Below are positions 11,828 through 23,789 of a DNA stretch of 64,000 nucleotides, one piece after another. The DNA comes from Fomitopsis serialis (lineage: Eukaryota; Basidiomycota; Agaricomycetes; Polyporales; Fomitopsidaceae). How positions within the stretch are numbered: the stretch's first letter is position 1; each line of letters opens with the position of its first letter. Where the stretch lies: the NCBI RefSeq assembly GCF_022376445.1, contig NW_025954980.1:62001-126000 (forward strand), read 5' to 3'. The notes beneath the pieces are model-generated. The model did no database searches. It was not told the DNA's origin and worked only from the letters and a program-made list of their open reading frames with translations. A program made the position numbers and the translations under genes.

Positions 11828-11908
11828 TCTTTGTACGCCCGTGGGATAGACGAATGCACGCAGTAGATTCAAGGTGGGAGTACCGTGGCTTCCGCGGGTG
11901 CAGGATCG
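11828..11908 (-). repeat. inverted repeat arm B
   Basis: Partner of 9058-9133 in reverse orientation; see that entry. The flanking sequence is not shared beyond the arm, so its ends are sharp on both sides. Confidence 0.7.
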
Positions 11909-12337
11909 GAACGGGTACAATGTCTTTCGAGGACAAGCCAAGCAAATGGTTCCCTTCGACGTTCTCAAGGCTTACAGCTGAGGTCTGAGGCCCTGCCTCC
12001 AATGTGATCTTCATGTGATCTCTCTCAAAGTGTTATCCTGGTGCGCTTTTCGTACCGTTTGTCAAGCTACTTATGCCGGTGCTGATGGTACGGCATCCCA
12101 ATTCTGTTGTTTCTTAACACAGGGGACGGCACTGAAGCCGATTCGCACCACGGGGGTTTAGATTTGTTGACGCGCTCTTCATTCGGTCTACCAGCAAGTA
12201 CTTCAAGTGAAGGTTAGCTGAAAGACATCCCTACGAGGCTCCTCTTGCACAGCTGACATCTGCCGCAGAGTGACTCACCAAATTAAGAGAGGGCACTACC
12301 GTCTGAGCGCGCGAGTCGTTGACCGAGCCTCAGAACG

Positions 12338-12559
12338 TTCAACGCTATTTATGACTATAAGTATCACGACATTGACCTCGGCTTCGAAGCTGCAATCTCG
12401 CAGGCCCGGAGCGGTCACTATGAATCATTGAATGCTCAAAATCTGGTCGCCTGGGCCTCATCAAGAGGCTCGCTTACGGCCGTTACGCGAAATTGGGATG
12501 CCCGCTTCAAGTTGCAACCGTTCATCTCGCCAGCCAAAACCCTTCTGCAACAGCTGTAA
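12338..12559 (+). other. orphan coding-like segment without start codon
   Basis: An open frame of 73 codons and a stop reads FNAIYDYKYHDIDLGFEA and later NLVAWASSRGSLTAV, WDARFKLQPF and SPAKTLLQQL. Its composition looks protein-like, but there is no ATG; an in-frame TGA lies at about 12320 and no clear acceptor was found. It could be the last exon of a gene whose 5' part is lost, or a fragment of a transposon ORF. I do not recognise the family. Confidence 0.3.
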
Positions 12560-13257
12560 CCACCGCCCAACGGTGTGGCTTGCTGCCCGTTTTGGCAACT
12601 CAGAGCATCGAGCGTGTTGTTTGTATTCGCGGCCACACAACTCTGCAGAAGTGTGGGACCGTGACCTTGCGGGGGTGTGGCTGGGGCCGGGCGCTGATTG
12701 GCTCGATCGAGACCACGGATCGGTCGTTGGACGTCGTTGCAGGGCGCTTCCTCGGCAGCTAAGCGCATCGTCAGTCACTTCCTCTCCTTCTCAACATTTA
12801 ATCTTAAAGTCGTCTCTGCGCTTGCCCCATTTGGTGGGCCCCGCACTCTACTCGCCGGCCATGCCTCAGCTCAGTGCGTGCACGCCATGTTTTAGTGCGT
12901 CCGCATGCCTACCTCTGATGTGACAATCACGAGATATGAGTAGCAGACACGCGCCGTTCTAGGACGAACGAGGCGTGCGCATGCTGGTTGGAAGAGTCGT
13001 CGAGGTGACCCAGATTGTGTCGAAGCTGTCTCGCCAATCCTGCCGCGCTGTGATGGAAACGGGCGATAGAATCTTCTTCGATGACTTGCGCCCTGTCAGT
13101 CTCACCGCGCACGCCGCGGCCGCACGCACCCGCTGCACGCCCCGTCCAAAGAATTCACTTCCAAATCAGTCTCGGAGTTGCCTCCGCTATTTAGTCGATC
13201 CCCGCATCCTGCCACGCCCAAGCCCCTTCTTGCTCCCCACTCTCATCATCGCCCGTC

Positions 13258-16039
13258 ATGACCGCCACCATCGACCAGGTGTCGAACAAGTTCTTTGATT
13301 ACGTCGTCTGCGGTCAGTCGCATAGTACTCCCATGAGTTCCGACTTCACCTACATGCTCTCGCAGGCGGAGGCACGGCCGGCCTGACTTTGGCCGCCAGA
13401 CTGTCCGAGGATCCCGAGGTCTCTGTCCTTGTACTCGAGGCTGGCGGTGCCAACCTCGATGAGCCCGGCATCTGTGAGTGCACGCGCAAAGTCCGCTACG
13501 TCGCGACACTCAGTCCCTTCAGTGCGTCCCGCCTCATATGGCACCCACTTTGCCAACGCCGATTGGACGTGGCCGTACAAAACGGTATGGTCGTTGCCGC
13601 GGCGGGATTCAGTATCTCATTTATACCTCGCAGATCAAGCAGAAGGAGCTCGGCGATGCGGATTGGTTCTGGTTCAGAGGGAAGGGCCTTGGCGGAAGTT
13701 CCGGTATCAACTTCATGTGCTGGACCAAGCCACCCCGGGAGGAAATTGACGGTATGCCCAACGCGCATATAGTCATCCCTAGTCTAACGCGTCCCGCAGA
13801 ATTCGAGAAACTCGGCAACCCAGGTTGGAACTGGCAGAATTACGAGCGCTACGTTGCAAAGACTGAGGGGTAGGTTCAGCGAGGAAAGTGGTGAGTCTAT
13901 TTTCTGATGGCCTTTCGCAGTTTCGTCGCTCCGAGCGAAGAAGTGAGGAAACGCAATGATAACGTCAACGTGAACTTCGACACGTGGAAGATTGGACGGG
14001 ATGGTAAGGAAACTCGTTTGACTTTCGCGTTGCATGACATTGACATTGATTTCAATATCTTTACAGGTCCTCTCAAATTGGCTTATCCCGGCATGATCGA
14101 CGGGCTTGAGAAGAAGTGGCTTCAGGTGGGCTTTTCGACCTTCATTCACATGAAGATCTCCTACTTATCAATTGTAACCAGAGTCTGTTCAACGCGGGCT
14201 TGTCCAAGGCTGCACACCCGGTGAGTCTCCCGCGCCTTCTCAACCAGAGCATCGATCTGACTATGTATGTATGCGGAACATAGCTCAGCGGCGACGTACG
14301 TCCTTCACAATCCGCGGAGGAACTGCATGACTCAATGGTGTCTCTAGCCCCATGGTGTCTTCCTTATCCCCAACACTTATGACCCGATCAAGCACGTTCG
14401 CTCGTACTCCACGACTGTAAGTTTCACTTGCCGTCTCATCATGGCGAGATGACGCTGACAATCGCCATACAGGCTTTCTACCTCCCCAACAAAGACAGAC
14501 CGAACCTCAAGGTCCTGATCAACGCGGCGGTGCACCGCGTCAACACCCGGCCTGCGACGAATGGCAAGCTCACTGCTGTCGGGGTCGAGTTTGAGTATGA
14601 CGGCAAGGTGCACACCGTCAACGCGCAGAAGGACGTCTGCTTGGCTGCTGGGTATGTGACAAGTTGGGCTCATCTTCGGAGACGTACTAATCGTATTGGT
14701 CTACCTAGTGCACTGAAGTCTCCGCATATCCTGGAGCTTTCTGGCATTGGCCGCAAGGATGTCCTCGGGAAGATCGGCGTGCCACTGAAGCTTGAGCTTC
14801 CTGGGGTCGGAGAGAACGCCCAGGAGCACATGTTCATTAGCGTCAGCTGGGGTACGTGCTCGGACATCGGTGCTAATGCACGATACTGACGACCCGTGTA
14901 GAACTCAAGCAGGACGTCGGCTTTGAAACCATCGACCTACTCAGGGACGCTACTCACAATGCCAAGCACCTAGACCTACAGTGCGTTGCTGCGTCTTCCA
15001 AACCTTCGTCCGGTCTCGTTGACACTGAGGACGTCTAGCGCGCTCGGTGAGGGTCTGTACACGAGAGGCATCATCGGCTTCGCGTTCACGGCCCTCAACG
15101 ACCTTTCGCCTCTCGCGGACACGATCTACGAGCGGACGAAGGCGAAGATTCTGGCGAACAAGGACAAGTTCCCGCCGGGCCTGATGGAGCAGTACAACAT
15201 CCAGCTCGATCGTATAAAGAGGGGCGCGCCCGGCTGCGAGCTCATCTGCTACCCGGGGTTCCTGGGGGGCCTGCGCCGCCCGCGGAAGGCAAGAGCTATA
15301 TGACGATCTTGGTGGCGATGAACCACTGCTTCTCGAGGGGGACGATCGTGGTGTTACGTGTGCTGGTGTGGCTGTTGCCAGGACGTTGACGGGGTGTGTG
15401 ATCACAGCACTCGACGTCCTCGACCCGCACAAGGAGCCCGAGTTCGACCCTCGCTACTTCGAGCATGAGGTCGACTTGGATGTCTTCACTGAGTCTGTGA
15501 AGTGGGCCAGGAAGCTGGCGGACGTCTCACCGTTGAAGGACATCATCGGTGCGTGGAGCATGTTTGTCATCCATAGTGTTGACTGATGTTGGGGCCCCAG
15601 TCAACGAGTTGAACCCGGGCCCTCAGGCGAAGGACGACGCACAGGTCCGGGACTGGATCAAGAAGTGCATGGGCACGACGTGGCGTGCGTATCCCGACAA
15701 ATTCGGACTGAAACCTAGACCCTGACGCAAATTGACCCTGCAGACACCGCGTCGACGTGCTCGATGCTCCCGAAGGAGCACAACGGCGTCGTCGACCCCG
15801 AGCTCAAGGTTTACGGCACGAACAACATCCGCGTCGTTGACCTGTCCGTCGCCCGCTGCTGTTCGCTGCGCACCCTATGGGTGAGTACTCCGTGCATTCC
15901 GCTTCGCGAGCGCACGGTGATCTGACGTGCGTGTTGGACAGCGACTGTGTACGGCATCGCGGAGCAGGGCGCGGATATCATCAAGGGCAAGTTCAACCCC
16001 CTCGAGGCGAGCATGGCGTCGCTCAAGCTGGGCGCGTGA
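13258..16039 (+). CDS. GMC oxidoreductase, with two apparent frameshifts
   Basis: FAD-dependent glucose-methanol-choline oxidoreductase (alcohol oxidase / dehydrogenase type). The start is MTATIDQVSNKFFDYVVC followed by GGGTAGLTLAARL (dinucleotide fold) and EAGGAN. GMC signature 1 is RGKGLGGSSGINFMCW and signature 2 is GALKSPHILELSGIG. The C-terminal active site gives HTASTCSM, with its catalytic His, and PLLFAAHPM then ATVYGIAEQGAD, with the second His. No signal peptide, so probably intracellular, unlike secreted aryl-alcohol oxidases. About a dozen short introns. One base is missing in a G run near 15263-15269 and another near 15848-15852 (just after RVVDLSV); each can be restored by a single nucleotide. 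Substrate unknown. Otherwise about full length (near 600 residues). Confidence 0.85.
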
Positions 16040-16808
16040 GACTAGCGAGGAGCTTGAGACGACACACGTACGTATCACAGGGACGATTGTTGGAATAGAA
16101 TGTTGCATCAGCCCTTCGTTAGAACTTAGAAGGCTTGGGGGATGGTCTGGCATGCTGGTGGGATCGGGATGCTGTGAGGTATTGCAATGCATGGATACGT
16201 ACATACAATGACAGGAATCGGATTTTCTTGCGGCGATGATAGGTCTTTCATTGTGGTTCGCGTTAATCCCGTTTACGCGTGGGTGGAACGCGAATGAACG
16301 TCGCACGATGCGCGTCGCGGACGCGGTGTACCACGTGATCGTGAATTAGTAGGATAACACATCTCGCGATCATCCTTTTAGCTTTCCCTTTACCTCGCTG
16401 CTCTTTCTTGGTGTTTGGCTTCATCACTACTTAGTCCAGGCGGTGTGCTTGCGTTCTCGCTCATGGCAGTGCTCGCTACTACTTACGCGCTGCTCAGCCT
16501 GCTCGCACAAGCCTGCCTTACCTACGTGAGGACTCGAGTAGTAGAAGCCCTCGCAGCGCGATTGATGTCTCGCATTGTTCGCTCTGTTCCCCGATAGTGT
16601 CCACTGTCAACGCTCCTCGGATTCGGCTGGCTCTACTAAAATGTCAAAAAGGTGCTACAGCCTGAGGTAAGTTAGTCAAATCGCCTCCGGCTTTTTAAAC
16701 TGACGAGACCTCCATATCCGTGATCAGAGGAACTTAACAGACACGGCGTCATCTCACAGACAAGGTCCCGGGGATTGTACGGGAAGCGTCAGACCGCTCC
16801 TCTACGGC
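16040..16808. other. intergenic, nothing recognised
   Basis: Between the GMC stop and the P450 relic. A short open stretch at 16415-16597 contains a hydrophobic run (VLAFSLMAVLATTYALLSLL) with no detectable partner. Possibly the remains of a P450 membrane anchor, but too short to call. Confidence 0.3.
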
Positions 16809-17227
16809 TCATCTCACAATATCAGACTGTGGGAAGTGTCTTGGGCGGCGCACCTTCGCCCATACCCAGACGCGATGTTGCGTGAATCCGATCCGGGTCG
16901 GGTAGACTTGGATCGTAGGGCGAAAGACGTCGGGGCCATCGTAGACGTCTTCGCTGTGGGTCATGGACCTTGACGATGCCAGCCGTCGGTGATGCGCAAA
17001 GGTTTGGTTCTGGTAGCTGTGACCATGCAGATTGACGTTCACTCCGACATTTTCTGACTCGGACAGATCGAAGCCGTATTCGTCATATACTGCGAGGTGG
17101 GGTGAGATTCCTGTAAAAGCCGCCGTGGTTTGCTGCTGAAACTACGTCTGTCTGATGGATCAGCAACGGATCTCAGGTAGGTCAGCACCCTGCGACATTT
17201 AGCCGGTTGAATGGCTTCTTGAGTCAA
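16809..17227 (-). pseudogene. cytochrome P450 C-terminal relic
   Basis: Only pieces remain: a degraded GIxPHLxxYDEYGFDL segment (about 17125-17060), SMTHSEDVYDGPDVFRP (PERF region, about 16970) and a scrambled haem-loop approach in a different frame (DPSLPDPDRI, then a GMGEG-like stretch). The Cys-ligand exon (ICPGRLF) is not found downstream. It carries several frame changes and lacks both the N-terminus and the haem ligand, so it is a true relic, unlike the neighbouring P450s that need one base. Confidence 0.75.
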
Positions 17228-17344
17228 GAGGCATAAGGGGACAACAGGCTAGGGGAACCGTCTACACCCACAGAGTACAGTCCAAGAAAAGTGATTCAAT
17301 GCCGACACAGCTCGGGACATCAGTCATATGATATAGAAGGGCTG

Positions 17345-19552
17345 TCACTCCGGAACCCTCGCCAACGTCTCCGCGACAAGTGTCTTCGCTGCGGAAGAGC
17401 GCGGTGTGATGGCACAGGTGAATTCTTCAGCATGGCTAGCTCACAGTGAGTCCGACACCGTCTATACTATGCACATTTGAATGCCTCACCTGACGAAGTT
17501 GGGAGTAAAAGATACTTCTGGAGTAATCTCCCTCCCCTCTGCATCGCGCGCCTTACGGATGTCCAGCGTAGCCGCCATGTTTGCTATGGCCAGGAACAGC
17601 GTCGTGTCCGCGAAGAGGCGTCCGGGACAGCGCCTGTAATCGGTACGGACGCAAATAAATATTTCTATTCAGATGGATTTAAGAGGATTCACCTGCGCCC
17701 GTATCCAAGACAACATTGAATGGATCTAGCACTTCAGACTTCGGTTCAAGGAAACGCTCCGGACGGAAAGCAGCCGGATCACCCCAGATGCGCTCGTCAC
17801 GACAGATCGACCTGGGAATGACGGTAAGTCGACTGAGGTTGCAATGTAGTGCACTTGCACTACCACACGTTCGCCACAACAGTTGAGCCTTTGGGTAAAT
17901 GATAGCCTCCGTATTCATCGTCTTCGTCGAGATAATGCGGCAGTCCTGCGGTCTCGTGTAAGCCGGAGATTTACAGCAGACCTAGAAGCTCTTGCCGAGA
18001 ATGACGGGCGCATGCCAGCTTGTCGCAGATTGATTAGAATTCATGAGGATTGCACAAATTGTGTACGCTCACCGATAAGTCTCCTTCAGGACGGCTTCGA
18101 TGTAAGGGAGATGCGGCCTATCTTCCGAAGTCGGAAGTCTGTTCTTCCCGACAACACGATCCACTTCCTCCTGCGCTCTGTTGTATACCTCTGGATGGAG
18201 CACCATCGCTAAGAAGAAAGTGAGTAAAGCGGATTGCGTCTATTTGTCATAGTGCTAATCAGGAATGGCCCGAGGTCGTCAATGTGGATATGTACCGTAT
18301 CTGTCGCAGCTAGTACAGCATTTGAGAGACCGCTTAGCTACATATCCATGGAGGACTCACCGCCATATATGTTCCCTGCCGCGTAGCGAATGAGGTTTTC
18401 GTCTTGGGTAAGCTGTCCCATCTTCTGCGCCTTCTCTACGAGGGCGGAAGTAAATGAAGGCGGTGCGTCTCCGGATACCTGTTTATCTTCGTCATATGAT
18501 GTTTACGTTTATCCAGTATAGCTTGTGCATGCCATTTCATCTCGAACCATACTGTACGGTACGTGGTGAGCATCCCTTACGAGGGACCTCGCGTGCAGCG
18601 CTGCTCGCTTGAAGCCCGCTCCGGGTAGCCACGCGGGGACGTATTTCACTGCATTGTCCGGGTCAGTCGGTGTATCAACGCCCGTCATGGTACTCACAGA
18701 TTGGAATTATGTCTACCAAGGCCCCGCCTGCTGCTCCCGTTGTGGTGGTGGTCGCCTCCATAGCATTGTCCATCAGTGTCACATACTCATCCTCCAGCGA
18801 CGTGATGCGATGCCCATACACGGACTCGAGGACAAGACCTGCAAGGTACCTTGTCCAAATCGTTTCTTGAGCGGTGCCTACAGAGAAGACTGAGCGTACC
18901 TCTTGATGTGTAGAGCATAATCGTCGGGCGTCTCCATCAGGCCCAGCAAGAAGATGCACGTCTCCCTTTCTCCCAAGTCTTTGTACTTCTGCACTGACTT
19001 CTTGTCACCGAACGCACTCCATGTCCACCTGCGTTGTTTGCGGTGGCCTTCCGACCTATACGGCAATAACGCCGGAATGGGATCCCATCCGATTCTGGCA
19101 CCCGAGACATGGTCATCATGACGAGCTTCACTCGACGCACGCTTCTGTGCTAAACATACGGAACTCACAGCTCTACCAGCATTGTCATTCGCGGTCGGTT
19201 CGAGTACTTCGCGCCCCGCTTCTCTAGCAGGTCCCGTGCGACCCTCTGCGAGTTGATGATGATTGTACGGTGGCCAAAGGACTCATTATACATCAGGTCA
19301 CCTGTATATAATCTTCATATTAGGCCAATGGAAAGCTCTTGGTGTGAAACGTACCGTATTTCTTTGACCACGAAGCAAAGGTGTGCTCTAGGTGCTTCGA
19401 TGGCATTTCAAGGATATTGCCTACGAGTGGGAGGCGCCGTGGGCCCGGCGGGAGACGACGGGCTTCTCTCGAGCGCCACGAATGAATGAGTATACGAGAA
19501 TCCATAACAGGGTGACTGCGATCCAGATGTGCGAAAACAGATCCTGGGACAT
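17345..19552 (-). CDS. cytochrome P450, with two apparent frameshifts
   Basis: Nearly complete microsomal P450 in many exons. The N-terminal anchor [20 protein letters not shown] is in one frame and the [19 protein letters not shown] hinge in another; one base is missing near 19461-19465. Then come [37 protein letters not shown], the I-helix AATDT joined to [19 protein letters not shown], the ExxR motif KETYR and FRPERFLEP. The haem loop has a second missing base near 17703-17709, just before the [19 protein letters not shown] exon. The C-terminal exon ends TLARVPE. The intact motif order argues against long-term decay. It may oxidise a lipid, terpenoid or aromatic; the substrate is unknown. 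It lies tail-to-head with the next P450. Confidence 0.8.
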
Positions 19553-20411
19553 GATCGCGAGTCAATTGCGAGGGAGATGGGTAAGTGTGAGCTCGCCTTC
19601 ATGCCCGGCGTCTTATAACTGGCAGCGCAGCTCAAAGCCCGACGAATGACGCTGAGGCGACTGAAATTTGACCAACGTGCCGAGCGGTGGCGCACCAAGT
19701 GCTAGAGAGAATCCATCACGCGGGACGTCTAAGGGCCATCTAAGGGCGCCATTACATATGTTGCAGTTTCTCGAGCAATCGAACTTCCTTTAGGTTACTG
19801 AGTTCAAGACCGCAGGCGAATTCAACAAGGATGACATGCCACTCCGAGACTGCGAAGCCAAGAAGTATGGCGTTATGACACGCGAAAGGCTCGAGGATAA
19901 CTGAGAAGCACTGCTCGGCGTGCCTGACATAGCCCGTGTGACGACGTGGACTGACCTCATAAACGTCCTAGAAATGAAGCTCATCCCCGATATGCTGGAG
20001 TTTCTTGATCTCGGTTTACTGTAAGTCGTTCAATGTTGCCAGAAACATGGCCACAAAGGTACCCTGAGCATGACTTTACTTCAGATTTGCCATGACAAGT
20101 CGGCCCAGCTCACCTTTGTCCACGACCAGCGACGAGATTCGCCAGACTCGCTATCGTTGGTTTGGTGAATCCGGAGCGAAGCTTCTTTTCGGGCAAAAGG
20201 CGACAGGGAAGATAACATTCATCGGGGCCACGAGACTCATTGCCAATTGTAGATGACAATCTACGAGAGCCAGTACGTGTCCGTTCACAGGTCAGAGACG
20301 GATGCGTATCAATTATCAACGTGCCTGCAACTGCTTCGAAGTGAGCCATGAAATCTCAAACAGAGGCCCCTACAAACAGCCTTGCCAGCGCGCTGCTGGC
20401 AGTATCAATGT
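19553..20411. other. intergenic: downstream part of the right duplication arm
   Basis: About 19903-20411 matches 823-1334 in reverse. A + strand stretch at about 19795-20010 reads KKYGVMTRERLEDN, a stop, then LLGVPDIARVTTWTDLINVL and EMKLIPDMLEFLDLGLL before a gtaagt. It is coding-like and partly conserved in the other arm (LLGVPDIARMTTKTDDINVL, minus strand near 1330). Probably an exon relic of an unrecognised gene that was duplicated with the P450. Confidence 0.45.
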
Positions 20412-21236
20412 TCAGGATGACGATGCCACCATGTTTGCAACGAGACTGGCAGCCTCCGGAGAACGTGGCGTTATCGAGCATGCAAAGTCCCGAGGGTAAC
20501 TTCCAAGGAGCGTTAGACAAATCATCCGATACGCAACCACGACTTATTCTCAACTCACCTGATAAACCCAGATAGGAAGCAAGCCTCTGGGGTGACATCC
20601 ATTCCCATGTCGTCCCGCGCTTTGTTGATGTCGAGTGTGGCTATTATGTTCGACATCGCCAGGAACACGCTTGCCTCTGCGAATAGGCGTCCCGGGCATA
20701 TTCTGTGGGATTTCAGTGTGGACAGTGCCTGTGAAAACTGCCGCTGGCAGCGCACCTTCGCCCGTGCCCGAACACGATGTTGCGCGGGTCCGATATCTCC
20801 GGGTCAGGTAGTCCTGGGTCGAGGAACCGTTCTGGGCGAAAGATGTCGGGATCGCCGTAGACATCCTCACTGCGGGACATAGACCTAGACGAGGGTCAGC
20901 GGTATGCCAGCGGCAGGGTGATTTCGACGGTACCAGAGATTGGCTATCACTCCGGTACCTCGGGGAAGGTCAAACCCTTGGTATTCGTCATCTTCCGTGA
21001 GGTGGTGCGGGATCCCTGCAGAGCCTCCGTGAGTTGCTGAAAGCACGCTTCTCTTGAATAGCTTACCGAGAGGAACAGGAGGATTCCAGCTGCAGGATAA
21101 CGCTCCAGCGACTCTACTATGTCTCTTCAGTTCACGGACTCACCGATATACCTCCTTCACCACGCAGTCAATGTACGACAATGCATCCTTGTCCGCTAAG
21201 GTCGGAAGGCGATCCCTCCCAATTACTCGGTCGACT
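19903..21236. repeat. right arm of the inverted duplication
   Basis: Reverse-complement partner of 1-1334. On this side the P450 continues uninterrupted to its start at 22636. Confidence 0.85.
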
Positions 21237-22636
21237 TCTGCCTGTGCCTTCTGGTATACATCCGGATGGAGGACCATGGCCAGTATGAACGTGAGCAAGG
21301 TTGTCTTTGCCTACGGTGATCCTCTCAGCATCCGTACAGCCGCATGATTGAGTCACTCACAGTGTCCGTCCCGGCTGTCCCGACATAGCGTTAGGCGGGT
21401 GTGTCACAACATGCTAACGAACAGTAATCATTGCTCACCGCCATAGAGTGCCCCAGCAGAGTTGAGTATATCTTCTTCCTCTTCTTCGAGCCGTCCCTTC
21501 TTCATTGCGTCTTCAATGAGCGCAGTGGCATAGGATGGCCTCGCAGAACCAGCTGCCTGAATGGGTCGTGAGACCGTCAGCTCACGCCCGCGAGCATATC
21601 TTCGATCACGCACGACGGCATCCCGAACCATAGCATATGGCTTGTATCTGGCGTCCCATATGATGCTTCTCGTGCTTAATGCATGCCGCTTCCAACCCAT
21701 ACCTGGCAGCCAGGCTGGCACGTATTCACTAAGCACGTGTCAACTTCTTGAGGCTCTGATGGTACACGAACTTACACAAAGGGAAGAAGTCCACAATCGT
21801 CCCGCCAGCGGGACCTGAGGAGACTGTGCCCTCCATAGCGCGGTCTATGAGCATAATATACTCGTCATCGAGGGAGGCGACCCGATGGCCATACACGCTC
21901 TCCATGATCAGCGCCGACATGTACCTGGACGAACGCGCTCAGTTTGTGGTGCATGGCACGATGTCGTGAGTGATCCTGACGCACCGCCTGATGTGCATTG
22001 CGAAGTTGTGCGGCGAGTGCATGAGGCCTGCGGCAAGAATGTACACCTCGCGCTGCTGTAGCGCCTCGAACTGCTGCACGGTTGTCTTGTCCCCGAAAGC
22101 ATGCTGGATCCATCGGCGCTGTTTGCGCCAATGCTCACTCTCGTATGGCAGGAACGACACGTTTGGAGTCCAATCAAGACTGGGTGCACGACATCAGCAC
22201 TGACTCCTACAATGCTACAGATCTGTACCCACAGTTCGCACATCATGACCAACCGTGGCCGGCTGGAATACTTACTCCCGCGCTTGTCCAGCAGGTCTCT
22301 CGCGATCTTCTGCGAGTTGATGATGAGGGTTGGGCGAGTGAAGAACCTCGCATACATCAGATCGCCTGCGAATCAACCCGTCAGAAGATGTAACCCCTCC
22401 AGCTTGAACATAAAGTAGCCGTACCGTATATTTTTGCCCACTCCGTGAAGGTACGCTCTTGATACTCCTCGGGACTTGGTGGATGTTACCTATGATTGGG
22501 AGAGGGTTCGGACCGGGCGGTAGTTTGAGGGTGTAACCTCGGGCAGGCCACCTGTTACGAGTCAATAGGTAGCCACCGCACACAAGAGAGTACCGAAAGC
22601 CCAAGTGATGGGCGAGGACACTGGTAGAGGATCCAT
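20412..22636 (-). CDS. cytochrome P450, with two apparent frameshifts
   Basis: Inverted paralogue of the P450 at the left edge. The anchor [20 protein letters not shown] reaches a premature stop at about 22565, where one base is missing before [21 protein letters not shown] second base is missing near 22470-22474, between IIGNIHQVP and [16 protein letters not shown]. Downstream exons read cleanly: [108 protein letters not shown], the haem loop with [15 protein letters not shown], and an end in MVASSS. WRKQRRW is the C-helix WxxxR. Product and substrate unknown. Part of the minus-strand P450 array. Confidence 0.82.
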
Positions 22637-23789
22637 GGTGTCGCAGCAGCAGATGATGGTTGGGCTTACTGAGAGTATTGCAGCGATGCAGGCCCGCTCT
22701 GTCATATATGTACCGTCTCTGAAAAACATGCGACACAGTAGCAAAAGCAGCGAATGAACCTTGTTGCCTTGAAGCAAGCGGGCTTCCTCCGTCGGAACCT
22801 ACATTCACAGGCCACCTGGGCAGTACCAAAGCATCCGAGGCTTCACTGGCGGCTCATGTCATACAGTCCAGCATCATTTCAAAGGAGCCTTTGTGAGACC
22901 GGGCCACTGTGATTCGTGCCGTTCCATATCGCTGCGCTTCAGCCTCACCCAGTGACTGGCCAATACCCTGCCAGGTTTGTCATAGCTAGAAGTCAGACAC
23001 TGGAACAGCGTCAGCTGAGGCATCATGGAGCACGGAGTCCTAAAGTGAATGCACACTACGAACTTGAGATTCGCCTCAAACTGTATCCTGTCGTGCGTTG
23101 AACGTCTCTCATGAACTGCCAACTTGGATGTCGCACTGATAAATGAAGAGCATGAGCATCGCTTTTCTGTGTATCTGCGGGTATTCAATCGTCACTCACC
23201 CTCATGGATGCGGTGGCATGATACATGGTACCGCTTGACGTGCTTCATAAGTCTTGTCGTGGAGACAAGGTGCATTCGCCGAGCCTTAGCTTACTCACAT
23301 ACTAGTGCCCGAAGCGCGTCTTCGCAGAAGTTGCAGCTGGACATCAGAAATAGAATCGACATCTCCGGAGGAATACAAAGCGTGAGAAGGGCGAGTGAGA
23401 GTTTGTAGTGTTTGCTGATTCATACGTCGTATTGGTGCAGCTCCCTGGACTAGAGCTCCAGGCTTCGTGTGGCTAGAAACTAGATCAATCAGCTGAAGGA
23501 CGCACGGCAACACAGGAAATATTGGTCTCAGAGTCCACTGAGGATCGAGGAACGAGAAGGCAGGCACACAGAAATACCGTCGCTCTTCTCCCAGTGATAG
23601 TAGCTTTATTTGATTTCCCGTGTACGCGCGATATGCTCATGAACAAGACTGATTCATGAGCGAGCCTGTGTCTCTAACCAAACCACGAGGCTATAATGAC
23701 ACGTAGCTAACCTCGCAACACTGTACATGCAACTCTGTCAGATGCAAAGAAAGCCTGTGATGTCGTGACAGCACCTGATACGCCTGAAA
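22637..23789. other. intergenic, nothing recognised
   Basis: Between two co-directional P450 genes. Short open frames occur on both strands without recognisable motifs. It should contain the promoter of the upstream P450 at its left end. Confidence 0.4.

Larger units (their letters stand above)
11576..13257. other. repeat-rich intergenic region
   Basis: Contains inverted repeat arm B (11828-11908) and a diverged direct repeat (about 11757-11800 and 12207-12250, sharing gttgaaagac-like and gctcctcttg blocks). It also holds an orphan open segment at 12338-12559, annotated separately. The last few hundred bases up to 13257 are the leader of the GMC gene. Nothing else is recognised. Confidence 0.5.

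Noticed and set aside
15300..15420. Third frameshift in the GMC gene
   Set aside because: A 50-nt intron (gtgtgc...cag, about 15360-15409) restores the frame before DPHKEPEFDP, so no error is needed.
16809..17227. Functional P450
   Set aside because: Lacks N-terminus and Cys-ligand exon and has several frame changes; called a relic.
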